This document shows positions 44,920-54,972 of a DNA stretch of 64,000 bases, in pieces. A model generated the notes under the pieces. That model saw only the letters and a list, made by a program, of their open reading frames with translations. It was not told where the DNA came from and made no database searches. How positions within the stretch are numbered: the stretch's first letter is position 1; every line of letters begins with the position of its first letter. This stretch comes from Sutcliffiella horikoshii. GTDB lineage: Bacteria > Bacillota > Bacilli > Bacillales > Bacillaceae_I. The translations under genes were made by a program, and so were the position numbers. The DNA lies in NCBI GenBank assembly GCA_001636495.1, contig KV440964.1, forward strand, positions 3,426,666 to 3,490,665, written 5' to 3'.

Positions 44920-45822
44920 CTACCCCAATACCTTTCTCATATCCTCCGGCAACTCGCAGCGGAATGTCATGTCACGCTCTTCCACCGGATGAAAAAAACT
45001 TAACTCACAGCTATGCAACGCCTGGCGCACCATGCCGGCCAATTCCTCGCCTCCATATAAGTTATCTCCAAGCAACGGATGATTGATATGCGCCATGTGC
45101 ACTCGGATCTGGTGAGTGCGCCCTGTCTCCAAGCGCAAAGACACATGGCTCCATCCTTCTTCAGCACGTAGCACCTCATAATGGGTAACTGCATGCTGTC
45201 CGTCCTCCCGCACTTCACGCTCAATGATACTGGTCTCCTTCCGACCAATTGGTGCATCCACCGTTCCGCAAACAGATCCGCCTTCTCCACTCATTTCGCC
45301 ATGCACCAACGCTTCATATCTCCGCTTCACCCCAAGCTCCCGCTGTTGCAAGGAGAAAAGATGATGTGCATGACGATGCTTGGCTATAAGCATCAGACCT
45401 GATGTATCACGGTCAAGCCTAGTCACAATATGAATGGTCGCATGAATCCCTTTGGAATGATAATAGCCTAAAACTCCATTGGCAAGTGTGCCATATCGGT
45501 GCTCACGAGAAGGAATGGAAGCTACCCCTGCCGGTTTATTTACAACAAGTACATACTCATCCTCAAACACAATATCAAGCGGCATTTCCTCCGGGGACAG
45601 GTCATCACTTGGCTCCTCTTTTGGAAAAAACACTTCTACTGTATCGCCCTCATTCATAACGTAGCGCACAGTAACGGCGCTGCCATTTACAAGCAGCGCC
45701 CCTCCGTTGAATTTTATATCGATCAAGGCAGCTTTTGAAATCTGCCTTTCTTTTAAAAAACCCCGAAGCAGTTTACCTTCGTCTTGTGCTCCGGCTTTAT
45801 AGACTAGACAAAATTTCTCCAT
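44920..45822 (-). CDS. yjbO: RluA/RluD-family pseudouridine synthase, YjbO
   Basis: A 300-residue enzyme. S4-like N-terminal RNA-binding part (residues 12-80), then the catalytic motif VTRLDRDTSGLMLIAK with the Asp near residue 140, and RPHTGRTHQIRVHM-like LETGRTHQIRVHMAH. The RNA target (rRNA or tRNA) cannot be told. Last gene of a minus-strand operon with nadF and relQ. Confidence 0.9.
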   Translation of the reverse strand: MEKFCLVYKAGAQDEGKLLRGFLKERQISKAALIDIKFNGGALLVNGSAVTVRYVMNEGDTVEVFFPKEEPSDDLSPEEMPLDIVFEDEYVLVVNKPAGVASIPSREHRYGTLANGVLGYYHSKGIHATIHIVTRLDRDTSGLMLIAKHRHAHHLFSLQQRELGVKRRYEALVHGEMSGEGGSVCGTVDAPIGRKETSIIEREVREDGQHAVTHYEVLRAEEGWSHVSLRLETGRTHQIRVHMAHINHPLLGDNLYGGEELAGMVRQALHSCELSFFHPVEERDMTFRCELPEDMRKVLG

Positions 45823-45834
45823 AACAACCGTCCC

Positions 45835-46632
45835 TTATTTGTCCGTGATAAATGAATCGCTGACCCGCTTCCAAAATGGGAATGGACGGAAGCGTGCAAA
45901 GCGTATTTTCTCTTTTGCCACTCTGCACTGAATGGATTTGACATCTTTATGGAGCAATGTCAGATGATCGATCGTAATCTGATAGTCGACATCGTTCACC
46001 GGCTTCAATAGACAGGTGTGGTGCTGAGGCAACACCAGCGGGGATCCGATGGTACGGAATACCCGGTTGTTGATGGAAGCCATTTCTGCCAGCTGGATGG
46101 CCGGTAGGGATGGATGGAGAATGGCTCCACCCAACGCTTTGTTATATGCCGTACTTCCTGATGGAGTGGAGATACAGAGCCCGTCGCCCCGGAACGTTTC
46201 AAAAAGCTGTCCCTTAATTTCCACATCCATCACGAGCGTGCCCTCGACACTTTTGACGGTACATTCGTTCAAGGCCAAATAGCGCGCTTCACGACCACCA
46301 TCTATGTAACGAATGATAACCTCCAGTAGAGGATATTCCACCGTTTGATAAGGTGTTTTCGCAATGGCAATCACCAGTTTTTCAATCTCTTCTGGCACCC
46401 AGTCCGCGTAGAATCCAAGGTGCCCAGTATGTACGCCTATGAAGGCAGTCTTATCCAGACGGCTGCGGTAGCGATGGAATGCGTAGAGAAGTGTTCCATC
46501 CCCTCCGACAGAGACAACCAAATCTGGTTTGTCTTCATCATAGGTCAAATCAAAATCTTGCAAGTATGTTCGCATTTTGTGCATCAATGTATTTGAAACC
46601 GAGTCCCCTTTGGAGGTTATGGCAAACTTCAT
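45835..46632 (-). CDS. nadF: NAD kinase
   Basis: A 265-residue enzyme making NADP from NAD and ATP. Motifs: [15 protein letters not shown] with the GGDGT loop near residue 45, LNECTVKS and [11 protein letters not shown]. Length matches PpnKA of B. subtilis. Follows relQ after about 18 bases. Confidence 0.94.
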   Translation of the reverse strand: MKFAITSKGDSVSNTLMHKMRTYLQDFDLTYDEDKPDLVVSVGGDGTLLYAFHRYRSRLDKTAFIGVHTGHLGFYADWVPEEIEKLVIAIAKTPYQTVEYPLLEVIIRYIDGGREARYLALNECTVKSVEGTLVMDVEIKGQLFETFRGDGLCISTPSGSTAYNKALGGAILHPSLPAIQLAEMASINNRVFRTIGSPLVLPQHHTCLLKPVNDVDYQITIDHLTLLHKDVKSIQCRVAKEKIRFARFRPFPFWKRVSDSFITDK

Positions 46633-46650
46633 ACTCCCACCCCTATTCCG

Positions 46651-47283
46651 TTATTGCGAATCCAGTTCTTTTTTTCTTGAAAAGATGGCTTGTGCTTCTT
46701 GAATTTCTCCGCGTATCTGCGACATTTCTGCATCGAGTAGATAGGCCGCTTCCGCTGCACGGACAAGTCTTTCTTTTATTTCTTGCGGGAACTGTCCGCT
46801 ATACTTGTAATTAAGAGAATGCTCAATCGTTGCCCAAAAGTTCATGGCAAGGGTCCTAATCTGAATCTCTACCAGAATTTTCTTTTCCCCATCGATCGTC
46901 TGAACAGGATAACGTACCACTACATGGTAAGAACGGTATCCACTGTTCTTTCTGGAAGAGATATAATCACGCTCCTCCACAATTTCAAAGTCATTGCGGA
47001 TACGGAGGATCTCCACCACTCTATGTATATCGTCCACAAACTGGCACATCATTCGGACGCCAGCTATGTCCTGCATTTCGTCTTCCAGCTTTTCAAGGGA
47101 TATCCCCTTACGCGTTGCCTTGTCCAAAATGCTTGCAATCGGCTTGACCCGTCCCGTGACAAATTCAATCGGCGAGTGCTCCGACTGCATCATAAACTGA
47201 CCACGCATCCCCTTTAATTTCACTTTCATCTCATCTATAGCCTGTTTATAAGGCGCTAAAAACAAATCCCAGTGTTGTATCAT
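46651..47283 (-). CDS. relQ: GTP pyrophosphokinase RelQ (small alarmone synthetase)
   Basis: A 210-residue small alarmone synthetase making pppGpp/ppGpp. RelA/SpoT synthetase motifs are visible: KPIASILDKATRK, DIAGVRMMCQF, RKNSGYRSYHVVV and EIQIRTLAMNFWATIEHSLNYKY. No hydrolase domain, as for RelQ. ATG follows AAGGGG. Downstream of yjbL in the operon. Confidence 0.94.
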   Translation of the reverse strand: MIQHWDLFLAPYKQAIDEMKVKLKGMRGQFMMQSEHSPIEFVTGRVKPIASILDKATRKGISLEKLEDEMQDIAGVRMMCQFVDDIHRVVEILRIRNDFEIVEERDYISSRKNSGYRSYHVVVRYPVQTIDGEKKILVEIQIRTLAMNFWATIEHSLNYKYSGQFPQEIKERLVRAAEAAYLLDAEMSQIRGEIQEAQAIFSRKKELDSQ

Positions 47284-47298
47284 AATTGGCCAAACCCC

Positions 47299-47667
47299 TT
47301 AAAAAATCTCGTTTACTCTTCTCTCCATCTCTTCACCATAATTGGCATTGTCTCTGATGTTTTCTATTAGATAGCCGAGCTCTTCCTCTATGTTTGTCAG
47401 CAATAATGCCATTTTATCCACAACAAGTACAATGGCCTTCTTTTCTTGTAATGCCTGCTTCAGGTCCATCCAGAAATCATCCTTGATGCTTACATAAATG
47501 AATTCAGTCGCTGTTTCTAACTTGTAAATAAACGCAAGATTGTCTGAATCCACCAGCATTTGATTGCTTGCAGTCACCTGATCAAGCGGAAAAGAAACCG
47601 TATCGGCTTCCAGCAAAAGTTGATGTTCATTCCATGATGTATTCTTAATTTCCATTCTTTTTTGCAT
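47299..47667 (-). CDS. yjbL: UPF0738 family protein, YjbL
   Basis: A 122-residue acidic soluble protein; strand-rich first 60 residues and helical end. Length, location and sequence (SFPLDQVTASNQMLVDSDN, YVSIKDDFW) agree with YjbL. RBS AAGGAG. Function unknown. First gene of the operon that runs to yjbO. Confidence 0.82.
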   Translation of the reverse strand: MQKRMEIKNTSWNEHQLLLEADTVSFPLDQVTASNQMLVDSDNLAFIYKLETATEFIYVSIKDDFWMDLKQALQEKKAIVLVVDKMALLLTNIEEELGYLIENIRDNANYGEEMERRVNEIF

Positions 47668-47783
47668 AATAATCTCCTTCCAACCTAAATCCTACTCATA
47701 TATTATCATAATTCCCATGTTTCAACGAAATGGAAACCTCACTTTTTCCCAATTTCGTAATTTTACTTATTTTCACTCCCACT

Positions 47784-47914
47784 CCCTGTTTCCTTTCGTT
47801 CCAGGTGTTCGCTTTCCTCGGGGCGGTGCTTGAGCCTCCTCACTTCGTTGCGGGGTCTCAACCTACCGCTACCCTCCCGAAGGAGTCTCACACCTTGCAC
47901 TTCAGTCAACAGGG
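47784..47914 (-). repeat. Dispersed structured repeat, copy 5 (inverted)
   Basis: CCCTGTTTCCTTT...CAACAGGGG ends; inner stems GGTGT/ACACC and TTGAG/CTCAA in the reverse strand. Between divergent yjbL and yjbK; the rest of this 375-base gap shows no gene. Confidence 0.82.
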
Positions 47915-48042
47915 GAAATCTGCATTTAAGAAATAATAAATTATCTCGGTTTCCACAATTCCTAGAAGAATGCACTTTATCGTTGCCTTCATTGGAAAAC
48001 AAAGTAATAATAGAAGTATAACAAAACAGGAGAGGTAAAATT

Positions 48043-48654
48043 ATGAGCCACCAAGAAATCGAAATTGAATTTAAAAATTTACTAACCTTTGATGAATTCA
48101 CATCTCTCTGTTCGGCATTCAAAGTGAAATCCGAAGACTTTTTCTCACAAGAAAACCACTATTTTGACACTCCCGGTTTTTCATTAAAAGAAAAAGGGTG
48201 CGCGCTACGTGTTCGTAGAAAAGGGGACAACTTGACCCTGACATTAAAACAACCAGCTATGGAAGGGTTATTGGAAACTCATCAGACGGTGTCTGAAGAA
48301 GAATTCGTCTCCATGAAAGATGGCACAGTTGGTTTGATCGATGGGACCATCTCCTCCATTTTAAAAAATGAGCTAAATATTAATCCTTCTGAAGTGCTCT
48401 ATTTCGGATCGTTACGAACAAATCGCGTAGAACTTCCTTATAAAAATGGCCTCTTAGTTCTTGACGAAAGCAACTACATGGAAACCAGTGACTTTGAAGT
48501 GGAATTTGAAGTGAAGAATTTTGCGGAAGGGGAAAAACTATTCCAAGAGTTGTTGACCTCTTACGGCATTCCACTCCGTGAGACCAAAAACAAAATTGTC
48601 CGTTTCTATGAAGCAAAAGCATGCGCATTAACAACGAAAGGGGAAACGAAATGA
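48043..48654 (+). CDS. yjbK: CYTH-domain protein, YjbK
   Basis: A 203-residue triphosphate-tunnel enzyme. EIEIEFK (residues 5-11) is the ExExK signature; further charged strands ([29 protein letters not shown]) line the tunnel. Family members hydrolyse inorganic triphosphate or cyclise ATP; YjbK's substrate is uncertain. The stop overlaps the start of cwlQ. Confidence 0.88.
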   Translation: MSHQEIEIEFKNLLTFDEFTSLCSAFKVKSEDFFSQENHYFDTPGFSLKEKGCALRVRRKGDNLTLTLKQPAMEGLLETHQTVSEEEFVSMKDGTVGLIDGTISSILKNELNINPSEVLYFGSLRTNRVELPYKNGLLVLDESNYMETSDFEVEFEVKNFAEGEKLFQELLTSYGIPLRETKNKIVRFYEAKACALTTKGETK

Positions 48655-49328
48655 ACGTAGAACAGCTTCGGTCGTTGATGCAGCTACAGGCAATGCAAAG
48701 CTTTCAAGGAAACCGGACTCCGAACAGCCCTGGACCTCAACATCCTTTTGCTTCTATCTTAGGAGGAATGCTTGAGAATGGAAATGGCAACTCGGGATTA
48801 CCTGGACAAAGCCTGGGCGCCACCGCTCCCCTTCCCTTTACGCATCCGCTAAACAATGCAGCGCTAAACCATTCTACTTCCAGCTATTTGCAAGCAGCTG
48901 CGACCAGTAACGTGGAAGGAATTCCGAATGTGAAAAAAAGTGCAGCGAAACGCTCTGACTTTGACGAGATTATCATGGAAGCCTCTCAAAGGTATGGTGT
49001 TGATCCGAAATTAATCAAATCCATCATCCAGCACGAGTCCAACTTCAACCCAACAGCTATAAGCCATGCCGGGGCAGCTGGCCTGATGCAACTTATGCCC
49101 TTAACTGCTAAAGGTCTAGGCGTAACCAATTCCATGGACCCTCGTCAAAACATTATGGGTGGCACCAAATACATCCGTCAGATGCTGGACAAGTACAACG
49201 GCAATATAACACTCGCACTTGCAGCATATAATGCCGGTCCCGGGAATGTGGACAAGTACAATGGAGTCCCACCATTCAAGGAAACGATGAATTATGTTAG
49301 AAAAGTAACCGGCAGTTTCAATGCCTGA
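48651..49328 (+). CDS. cwlQ: CwlQ/YjbJ lytic transglycosylase
   Basis: A 225-residue protein. N-terminal 110 residues are low-complexity (Pro, Asn, Gly-rich) with no signal peptide; the SLT domain follows: [23 protein letters not shown] with the catalytic Glu, then [17 protein letters not shown]. subtilis CwlQ is shown to have both muramidase and transglycosylase activity. Start ATG 48651 overlaps yjbK by 4 bases; a longer frame from 48621 is unlikely. Confidence 0.88.
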   Translation: MNVEQLRSLMQLQAMQSFQGNRTPNSPGPQHPFASILGGMLENGNGNSGLPGQSLGATAPLPFTHPLNNAALNHSTSSYLQAAATSNVEGIPNVKKSAAKRSDFDEIIMEASQRYGVDPKLIKSIIQHESNFNPTAISHAGAAGLMQLMPLTAKGLGVTNSMDPRQNIMGGTKYIRQMLDKYNGNITLALAAYNAGPGNVDKYNGVPPFKETMNYVRKVTGSFNA

Positions 49329-49341
49329 ATATGATAATCCC

Positions 49342-49377
49342 AAACCACTTGTCCAAAATGGCACGAGTGGTTTTTTA
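49342..49377 (+). terminator. Terminator after cwlQ
   Basis: AACCACT/AGTGGTT arms and T6. Confidence 0.8.
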
Positions 49378-49429
49378 ATGTTCCTTGCAAAAACTAGTGG
49401 AAGACGCGAATATAGCTTTAATGGTCTCT

Positions 49430-49557
49430 AGCTGGTGATTGGAGCAAAAGGCGTAGACTCCAGCGGGGGAGTAGCGACAATCTTGAGACCCCACAGTGAA
49501 ACGAGGAGGCTCAAGGTCGCCCCGCGGAAAGCGAAGCCATTTGCGGAAATCAACAGC
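49430..49557 (+). repeat. Dispersed structured repeat, copy 6
   Basis: GCTG..GATT/AATCAACAGC ends, GCAAA..GGC/GCC..TTTGC and CTTGAG/CTCAAG stems. Fills the cwlQ-yjbI gap. Confidence 0.85.
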
Positions 49558-49698
49558 GGTGTTTAACCAATCACCTCCCACACAAATCCCTTTTTTCCCT
49601 GTTTTTTGCAAGGGTGGAATCGAATTGTTTGAGATATAATAACCACATTGCTAAAATATACATACAATCGTTACTTTGAAATTGATAAGGAGTTAAAA

Positions 49699-50115
49699 AT
49701 GATGGATAACATACAATCACCTTTTGAAGCTGTTGGCGGAGAACAAGTTATTCATGAACTTGTAGATGCATTTTACGATCGTGTAGGTCGCCATCCCAGT
49801 TTAGCTCCGATTTTCCCAAATGATTTAACGGAAACCGCAAGAAAGCAAAAGCAATTTCTTACCCAGTATTTAGGCGGTCCACCTCTTTATACGAGTGAGC
49901 ACGGGCATCCGATGCTTCGTGCACGCCATATGCCTTTTGAAATTACCCCTAAGCGTGCGAATGCATGGCTTGCATGCATGGAAGAGGCGATGGATGAAAT
50001 TGGACTTGAGGGTTCATATCGAAAAGAATTTTTTCAGCGTTTAGTTTTAACGGCTCAACATATGATCAATACCCCAGACAAACCTGAAGAAAAGGAAGAT
50101 TCATGTGACCTGTAA
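49699..50115 (+). CDS. yjbI: Truncated hemoglobin YjbI
   Basis: A 138-residue group II truncated hemoglobin. [30 protein letters not shown] and [15 protein letters not shown] (proximal His region) are typical. Very like B. subtilis YjbI. ATG 49699 is 6 bases after AAGGAG. Overlaps spxH by 11 bases. Possibly protects SpxH against peroxide, as in other bacilli. Confidence 0.93.
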   Translation: MMDNIQSPFEAVGGEQVIHELVDAFYDRVGRHPSLAPIFPNDLTETARKQKQFLTQYLGGPPLYTSEHGHPMLRARHMPFEITPKRANAWLACMEEAMDEIGLEGSYRKEFFQRLVLTAQHMINTPDKPEEKEDSCDL

Positions 50116-50977
50116 AGATAAGAAATTATTCTATTTAGAAAATATCCAACATACGACCAATAAACCAATCGAAATATACTTTTTCATCGATCCCCTCTGC
50201 CCCGAATGCTGGGCATTGGAGCCGATGCTGAAGAAGCTATATGTTCAATACGGTCAATATTTCACCATAAAGCATATAGTGACTGGCCAGTTGACTTCCC
50301 TTAACTTGGCAAAAAAACATTATGCAGCCTCGATGGCGCAGGTATGGGAACGTACTGCTACCCGCTCTGGCATGTCCTGTGATGGGTCCTTGTGGCTTGA
50401 AAACCCGATTGAATCACCATATGTTGCATCTGTTGCCATCAAGGCGGCCGAGCTTCAAGGACGCAGGGCAGGAATAAAGTTTCTGAGAAAACTGCAAGAG
50501 GTGCTATTTCTAGAAAAACAGAACATATCCGAACTGCCCGTCTTAATGGAATGTGCCGAGTCGGTCGGACTCGACATGGAGGAATTCACAAAGGATATGA
50601 ACGGGGATTGTGCGTCCAAGGCCTTGAACTGTGATTTCAAGATCACAAATGAGATGGACGTTTCTGAGATACCGACACTTGTTTTCTTTAACGAAAACAT
50701 TGAAGAAGAAGGCATCAAGGTATCCGGCTATCATTCCTACGAGGTCTATGTGCATATTTTGCAGGACATGCTCGGGGAGCAACCTTTCCCGAAAATGCTG
50801 CCACCTTTGGAGGATTTCCTATCACAGTTTTCGTTTGTTGCGACAAAAGAAATATCCGTCGTCTATAATTTGCCGATTGTGGAAGTGGAACATGAGTTAA
50901 AGAAGCTTCAACTGGCGCAGCGAGTGGAGAAAGTTCCAGTAAAGTACGGGACGTTTTGGAGATATATTGCGAATTAA
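50105..50977 (+). CDS. spxH: SpxH (YjbH), ClpXP adaptor for Spx
   Basis: A 290-residue DsbA-like protein. [15 protein letters not shown] (residues 21-35) carries the CxxCW-type motif. It delivers Spx to ClpXP; Spx is encoded at 59335 in this window. GTG start follows AAGGAAG and overlaps yjbI, so the two are co-translated. Confidence 0.92.
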   Translation: MTCKDKKLFYLENIQHTTNKPIEIYFFIDPLCPECWALEPMLKKLYVQYGQYFTIKHIVTGQLTSLNLAKKHYAASMAQVWERTATRSGMSCDGSLWLENPIESPYVASVAIKAAELQGRRAGIKFLRKLQEVLFLEKQNISELPVLMECAESVGLDMEEFTKDMNGDCASKALNCDFKITNEMDVSEIPTLVFFNENIEEEGIKVSGYHSYEVYVHILQDMLGEQPFPKMLPPLEDFLSQFSFVATKEISVVYNLPIVEVEHELKKLQLAQRVEKVPVKYGTFWRYIAN

Positions 50978-50994
50978 ATATTAGTCTATTCATA

Positions 50995-51038
50995 AAAGCA
51001 GAGCGAAAACCCACAACGGTTATCCCCTCTGCTTTTTG
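50995..51038 (+). terminator. Terminator after spxH
   Basis: AAAGCAGAG/CTCTGCTTT arms, T5. Confidence 0.8.
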
Positions 51039-51070
51039 GTTTATATAAGTATTTATATAAAATTCAAACT

Positions 51071-51134
51071 CTGTTGATTGTAGTGGAAGGCGCGCATACG
51101 CCTGCAGGCAAGCGAAGCGCCTGAAACAAAATTT
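51071..51134 (+). repeat. Dispersed structured repeat, internally deleted copy 7
   Basis: Left end CTGTTGATTGTAGTGGAAGG and right end GCGAAGCGCCTGAAAC joined, central 65 bases missing. Confidence 0.75.
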
Positions 51135-51159
51135 AATGAAAGTCCAAGAGTTTCTCAAA

Positions 51160-51278
51160 ATACGAAAAGCCCCGGTCAACGGGACCAGGGCTTTTCATCT
51201 TGTCATTAAAGACAACAAAGGGGATGGGAGAAATTTTTCACGGTCAAACAAAGGGGTATATGTTTGTTTGTGAATCGT
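51160..51278 (-). ncRNA. roxS: RoxS (RsaE) regulatory sRNA
   Basis: Read on the minus strand this holds two C-rich seed regions, CCCCTTTGTTTGACC and CCATCCCCTTTGTTGTC, as in RoxS/RsaE, and ends at its own terminator (51163-51197). RoxS pairs with ribosome-binding sites of redox and TCA-cycle mRNAs. Location beside spxH matches B. subtilis. The 5' end is estimated from the promoter, within about 10 bases. Confidence 0.88.
51163..51197 (-). terminator. RoxS terminator
   Basis: GAAAAGCCC..GGTC/GACC..GGGCTTTTC stem; overlaps the 3' end of the RNA. Confidence 0.9.
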
Positions 51279-51320
51279 TTCACAGTTATAAATATATCAG
51301 ATATTGTCGACTTTTGACAA
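51268..51320 (-). promoter_or_regulatory. roxS promoter with Rex operator
   Basis: TTGTCA (51320-51315) and TATATT (about 51296-51291) form the promoter. TTGTGAATCGTTTCACAG (51268-51285) matches the Rex operator (TTGTGAAnnnnTTCACAA) and covers the transcription start; Rex is known to repress roxS in B. subtilis. Confidence 0.8.
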
Positions 51321-51457
51321 GTGGTTAGACGTCTAATTCACAACATTGTCACAAACGACATCAAATGAACACATTATAGAATTGTGTAATAGAAACATAG
51401 CTCTTAACGTACATATTACTAATAAAGGTACAAGTCCGTTCGAAAGGAGCCATATAC

Positions 51458-51634
51458 ATGTCCAAATTGCCGTTCACCCTTTGTATATTGTTCATCTTGT
51501 TTAGTCTCTTTATCAATGTCCTGGGTTTAATGAAACTTTATCCTATCTATTTTACCTCTCCCCTTTTATTCCTATCTGTTTTTCTTTTTATTTCCCTATT
51601 GAATAATCACAAGCGGTTCAGAGGGTTCAAATAG
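51458..51634 (+). CDS. Small two-segment membrane peptide
   Basis: A 58-residue peptide with two hydrophobic segments (LPFTLCILFILFSLFINVLGL and SPLLFLSVFLFISLL, separated by a short loop) and a basic tail. ATG is 8 bases after AAAGGAG. Likely the counterpart of YizD, which sits between pepF and roxS in B. subtilis, from memory. Function unknown. Confidence 0.7.
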   Translation: MSKLPFTLCILFILFSLFINVLGLMKLYPIYFTSPLLFLSVFLFISLLNNHKRFRGFK

Positions 51635-51655
51635 AGCACTCCTCTCCTAGATACA

Positions 51656-51699
51656 AATAAAACCACCCCGCACAGTAAATCTCACTGCACAAGGTGGTC
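51656..51699. terminator. Terminator of pepF
   Basis: ACCACC/GGTGGT outer arms plus AGT/ACT inner pair; T4 tail on the minus strand. Confidence 0.7.
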
Positions 51700-51709
51700 C
51701 CCACTTATA

Positions 51710-53524
51710 TTAAGAAAGTAACTCTTCCATTTCTTTTAACTTCTCTTCAAATACTTTGCAAGCTTCTTCGATCGGATTGGATTCGGTCATGTCCACTCCA
51801 GCCTTCTTCAGCACTTCGATTGGATAATCGGAGCTTCCCGCTTTCAGGAATTCGAGGTAACGGTCAACGGCAGGCTGCCCTTCTTCAAGGATCTGCTTGC
51901 TTAGTGCTGTTGCCGCACTGTAGCCTGTAGCATATTGGTACACATAATAGTTGTAGTAGAAGTGAGGGATTCTCGCCCACTCCAACCCAATTTCCTCATC
52001 AATCGTGATGTTCTCACCGAAATATTTCTTGTTCAACTCATAGTAGGTTTCCGTCAATAGATCTGCCGTCAGCGCTTCCCCGTTTTGTGCTAGCTCATGG
52101 ATTTTGTGCTCAAACTCAGCAAACATGGTCTGACGGAATACCGTTCCACGGAATCCTTCTAGGTAATGATTCAACAAGTATAGGCGTTTTTTATCGTCGT
52201 CGATTGTTTTTAATAAATAATCATTCAATAATGCTTCGTTACATGTGGAAGCCACTTCTGCTACGAAAATGGAATAGTTTCCGTATGGGTACGGTTGTGT
52301 TTTCCTTGTATAGTAACTGTGTACGGAGTGTCCGAATTCATGAGCAAGTGTGAACAAGTTATTCACATTGTCCTGCCAGTTCATCAGGATGTAAGGATTT
52401 GTCCCGTATGTTCCGGAAGAGTAGGCACCGGAACGCTTGCCTTTGTTCTCTTGAACGTCCACCCATCTGTTATCAAAGCCTTCTTTTACGATATCCAGGT
52501 ACTCTTGGCCAAGTGGCGCAAGGCCTTTTAGCAAGTAATTCTTTGCTTCGTCATAGGATACGTTCATATTCGCCTCTTTGACAAGTGGCGTGTAGAGGTC
52601 ATACATATGCAATTCTTCTACACCAAGGACCTTTTTACGCAGGTCTACATAACGGTGCAACAGGTGAAGATTTTTGTTTATGGTGTTTACCAGGTTATCA
52701 TAAACCGTTTCTGGGATATTGTTGTTGCTTAAGGCCGCCTGGCGAGCGGAATCATAGTTACGGACCTTCGCCTGGAAGTTGTCCTTTTTCACAGCACCGC
52801 CAAGTGTGCTAGAGAATGTGTTTCGGTATTTGCCGTAAGTTTCATAGACCGCTTTAAATGCATTCTTACGCACTTCCTGTTCTTCACTTTCTAGAAACCG
52901 GATGTAACGGCCATGAGTGATTTCCACTTCTTCCCCGTTCTCATCTTTTACAGACGGGAAGGTGATATCGGCGTTATTCAGCATACCGAATGTATTAGAA
53001 GATGCGGACAATACTTCAGACGCCTCAGCAAGCAACGCTTCTTCCTTTGCGGATAGCACGTGAGGACGCTGACGGTTAATTTCGTCCAAGGAGTGTTCAT
53101 ATAATGCCAGCTCCTTGTTTTCTTGAAGGAACTTCGCAATATCCTCTTCCTTCATCGTGAGGATTTCTGGTACCAAGAATGATAGTGCGCTTGCCACTTG
53201 AGTGTATAGGTTTGTTGCACGGTCGTTCAATCCTTGATAGAAGGAATTCGTTGTATCTTGGTCATAACGCATGTGTGCATATGTATAAAGTTTCCCTAAT
53301 CTGCTGGAGATGGAGTCCTGGTATTGCAACGCTTCAAATAATGTGTCAGCGGATTCGGAAAGCTTTCCTTCATAATCCTTGATCTTCCCGATCAGTCCCT
53401 TAACTTCTTGAAACTCTTTTTCCCATGCCTCATCACTTGAGAAAATATCTTCTAATCTCCATGTATCCTCCACAGAGATGTCTTTGCGTTCTTGTAATTT
53501 CTTAACAGCAGTCTGTTCCGCCAT
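51710..53524 (-). CDS. pepF: Oligoendopeptidase F
   Basis: A 604-residue M3 metallopeptidase. HEFGH zinc site in FTLAHEFGHSVHSYY, further Glu ligand in EVASTCNEALLNDYLL. Cytoplasmic, degrades short peptides; in B. subtilis PepF overproduction blocks sporulation by cleaving PhrA-type peptides. Normal length. ATG follows AAGGGGG. Confidence 0.95.
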   Translation of the reverse strand: MAEQTAVKKLQERKDISVEDTWRLEDIFSSDEAWEKEFQEVKGLIGKIKDYEGKLSESADTLFEALQYQDSISSRLGKLYTYAHMRYDQDTTNSFYQGLNDRATNLYTQVASALSFLVPEILTMKEEDIAKFLQENKELALYEHSLDEINRQRPHVLSAKEEALLAEASEVLSASSNTFGMLNNADITFPSVKDENGEEVEITHGRYIRFLESEEQEVRKNAFKAVYETYGKYRNTFSSTLGGAVKKDNFQAKVRNYDSARQAALSNNNIPETVYDNLVNTINKNLHLLHRYVDLRKKVLGVEELHMYDLYTPLVKEANMNVSYDEAKNYLLKGLAPLGQEYLDIVKEGFDNRWVDVQENKGKRSGAYSSGTYGTNPYILMNWQDNVNNLFTLAHEFGHSVHSYYTRKTQPYPYGNYSIFVAEVASTCNEALLNDYLLKTIDDDKKRLYLLNHYLEGFRGTVFRQTMFAEFEHKIHELAQNGEALTADLLTETYYELNKKYFGENITIDEEIGLEWARIPHFYYNYYVYQYATGYSAATALSKQILEEGQPAVDRYLEFLKAGSSDYPIEVLKKAGVDMTESNPIEEACKVFEEKLKEMEELLS

Positions 53525-53616
53525 TATTAAACCCCCTTTGAAAATAAAAAGTGCATCCTTATAACTATTCGACGTGACTTTATTATTCCCTTTTTTCTTT
53601 TAATAATCGCTTATTC

Positions 53617-54798
53617 TTATTGTTTCGTTCTTAAGAAGGTTTCCAATACAAAGCGGTCCCGCCTCAATGCTTCATCCAGTGATGGAAGGCGTCCGCTGTC
53701 ATGCAGCTTCCGGTAAATGGTCGGTGTTTCCCTTCTTAATACACCGATGGCAACTAGCGCATCCAAGTATTCGACAATAGCATTTTCATAAGAGCCTACC
53801 TTTATTAAGGGTAAATCTCTTTTTACAATATCGGAACTTTTCAATCGGAATCGGAAGTTCTTTAATACAGAAGGGAGAAGAATCATGGATGAAGCGGGCG
53901 CATGGTAAATGGAGTCAAAATAGAGCCATGCCTGCCATTCAATGATGGATGTGTGAATGTGATAAAAGGACGGAACAGGAAGACCGATCTCAGGGGGAAA
54001 TAGGGATAAGGGGAAATGCATCTTTCCATAGCAGTAACTCCTTAGCTTTTGATAAGGTTTGTAGAATGAATATTCATATCTCCATTTCTTTTTATAATGA
54101 AGATAATGATCTTTCCATAAAGTAGATTGTTCTTTTTTAAAAACTGGTTGCTCTATCCAGTTTTTACTGGTCTTCATGGTGATATAGGTGGTGGAGCTAT
54201 TAAGGGAAAAAGTAGGTTGAATATAGGAAAATATCGAACGATGTGGACAGAAGCTTGTGATGTAGGGTGAGCTATGTGGAGCAGGTCTTTGTAGAAATCG
54301 CCATTGAAACGGCGAGAGCTTAAGTGGGGAAACCGTCCTGTCTTGTGGTCCAAGCTTTTCGCGGCCGATGATCCAGATGGGGCGGATGCCTTCCTTTTCG
54401 TAGAGCTTTGTTCGACGATTGAAATCTGCTGCTGACAGGCTCGAGCATTGAAATTCAAATGCATACCTTCCATAGTCCGTTTCCATATATATATCTGCTC
54501 GTTGATTAGTAGTGGGAATGTAATGTTCAAGAATGGGTTGATTGTTTTGGAGGAGAGTTTCATATAATTTGACTTTTCCTTCAAGATGGTAGGGACTTTC
54601 GGATTCAGTCGATGCTTTGCAGGAGTTGTTTGTGTGGGCGAAGTGAATTCTGCGTACCTGACCTTGCTTAATTTGAAGCCTGCTATCACATGCGGGACAA
54701 TAAAACGATTCACCTTTCGTAAGGCGCTCAATATCCTCCCTCTTTTTCCAATCCAGCAGGGAGAAGAAAGAACCATTTTTCATTTTGGCAACAAACAT
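53617..54798 (-). CDS. coiA: Competence protein CoiA (YjbF)
   Basis: A 393-residue protein. N-terminal zinc part CPACDSRL...RIHFAH (about 34-56), then a nuclease-like core NQRADIYM...YAFEFQCSSLSAADFNRR (about 99-129), as in CoiA. In competence CoiA limits cutting of transforming DNA and promotes RecA action. The C-terminal 240 residues are family-variable. Located next to mecA in B. subtilis. Confidence 0.88.
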   Translation of the reverse strand: MFVAKMKNGSFFSLLDWKKREDIERLTKGESFYCPACDSRLQIKQGQVRRIHFAHTNNSCKASTESESPYHLEGKVKLYETLLQNNQPILEHYIPTTNQRADIYMETDYGRYAFEFQCSSLSAADFNRRTKLYEKEGIRPIWIIGREKLGPQDRTVSPLKLSPFQWRFLQRPAPHSSPYITSFCPHRSIFSYIQPTFSLNSSTTYITMKTSKNWIEQPVFKKEQSTLWKDHYLHYKKKWRYEYSFYKPYQKLRSYCYGKMHFPLSLFPPEIGLPVPSFYHIHTSIIEWQAWLYFDSIYHAPASSMILLPSVLKNFRFRLKSSDIVKRDLPLIKVGSYENAIVEYLDALVAIGVLRRETPTIYRKLHDSGRLPSLDEALRRDRFVLETFLRTKQ

Positions 54799-54972
54799 TG
54801 AAACACACCTTTCCTATTCATATTTTCTTACCACTGTTAATTTTCGTCACCATCAGACAAATTCCTGCTAAAAACGCAAAAAAAATAATTTAAAATAGAC
54901 TCAGGAAAAAAACGGGCAAAACGCTCCCGGTTCTTTTGAAATCTCTATGGCCAGGATGTCTTTTCTAACCAG

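Noticed and set aside
47763-48122. Minus frame through repeat copy 5
   Set aside because: The frame consists mostly of the dispersed element, which is non-coding, and crosses the yjbK start.
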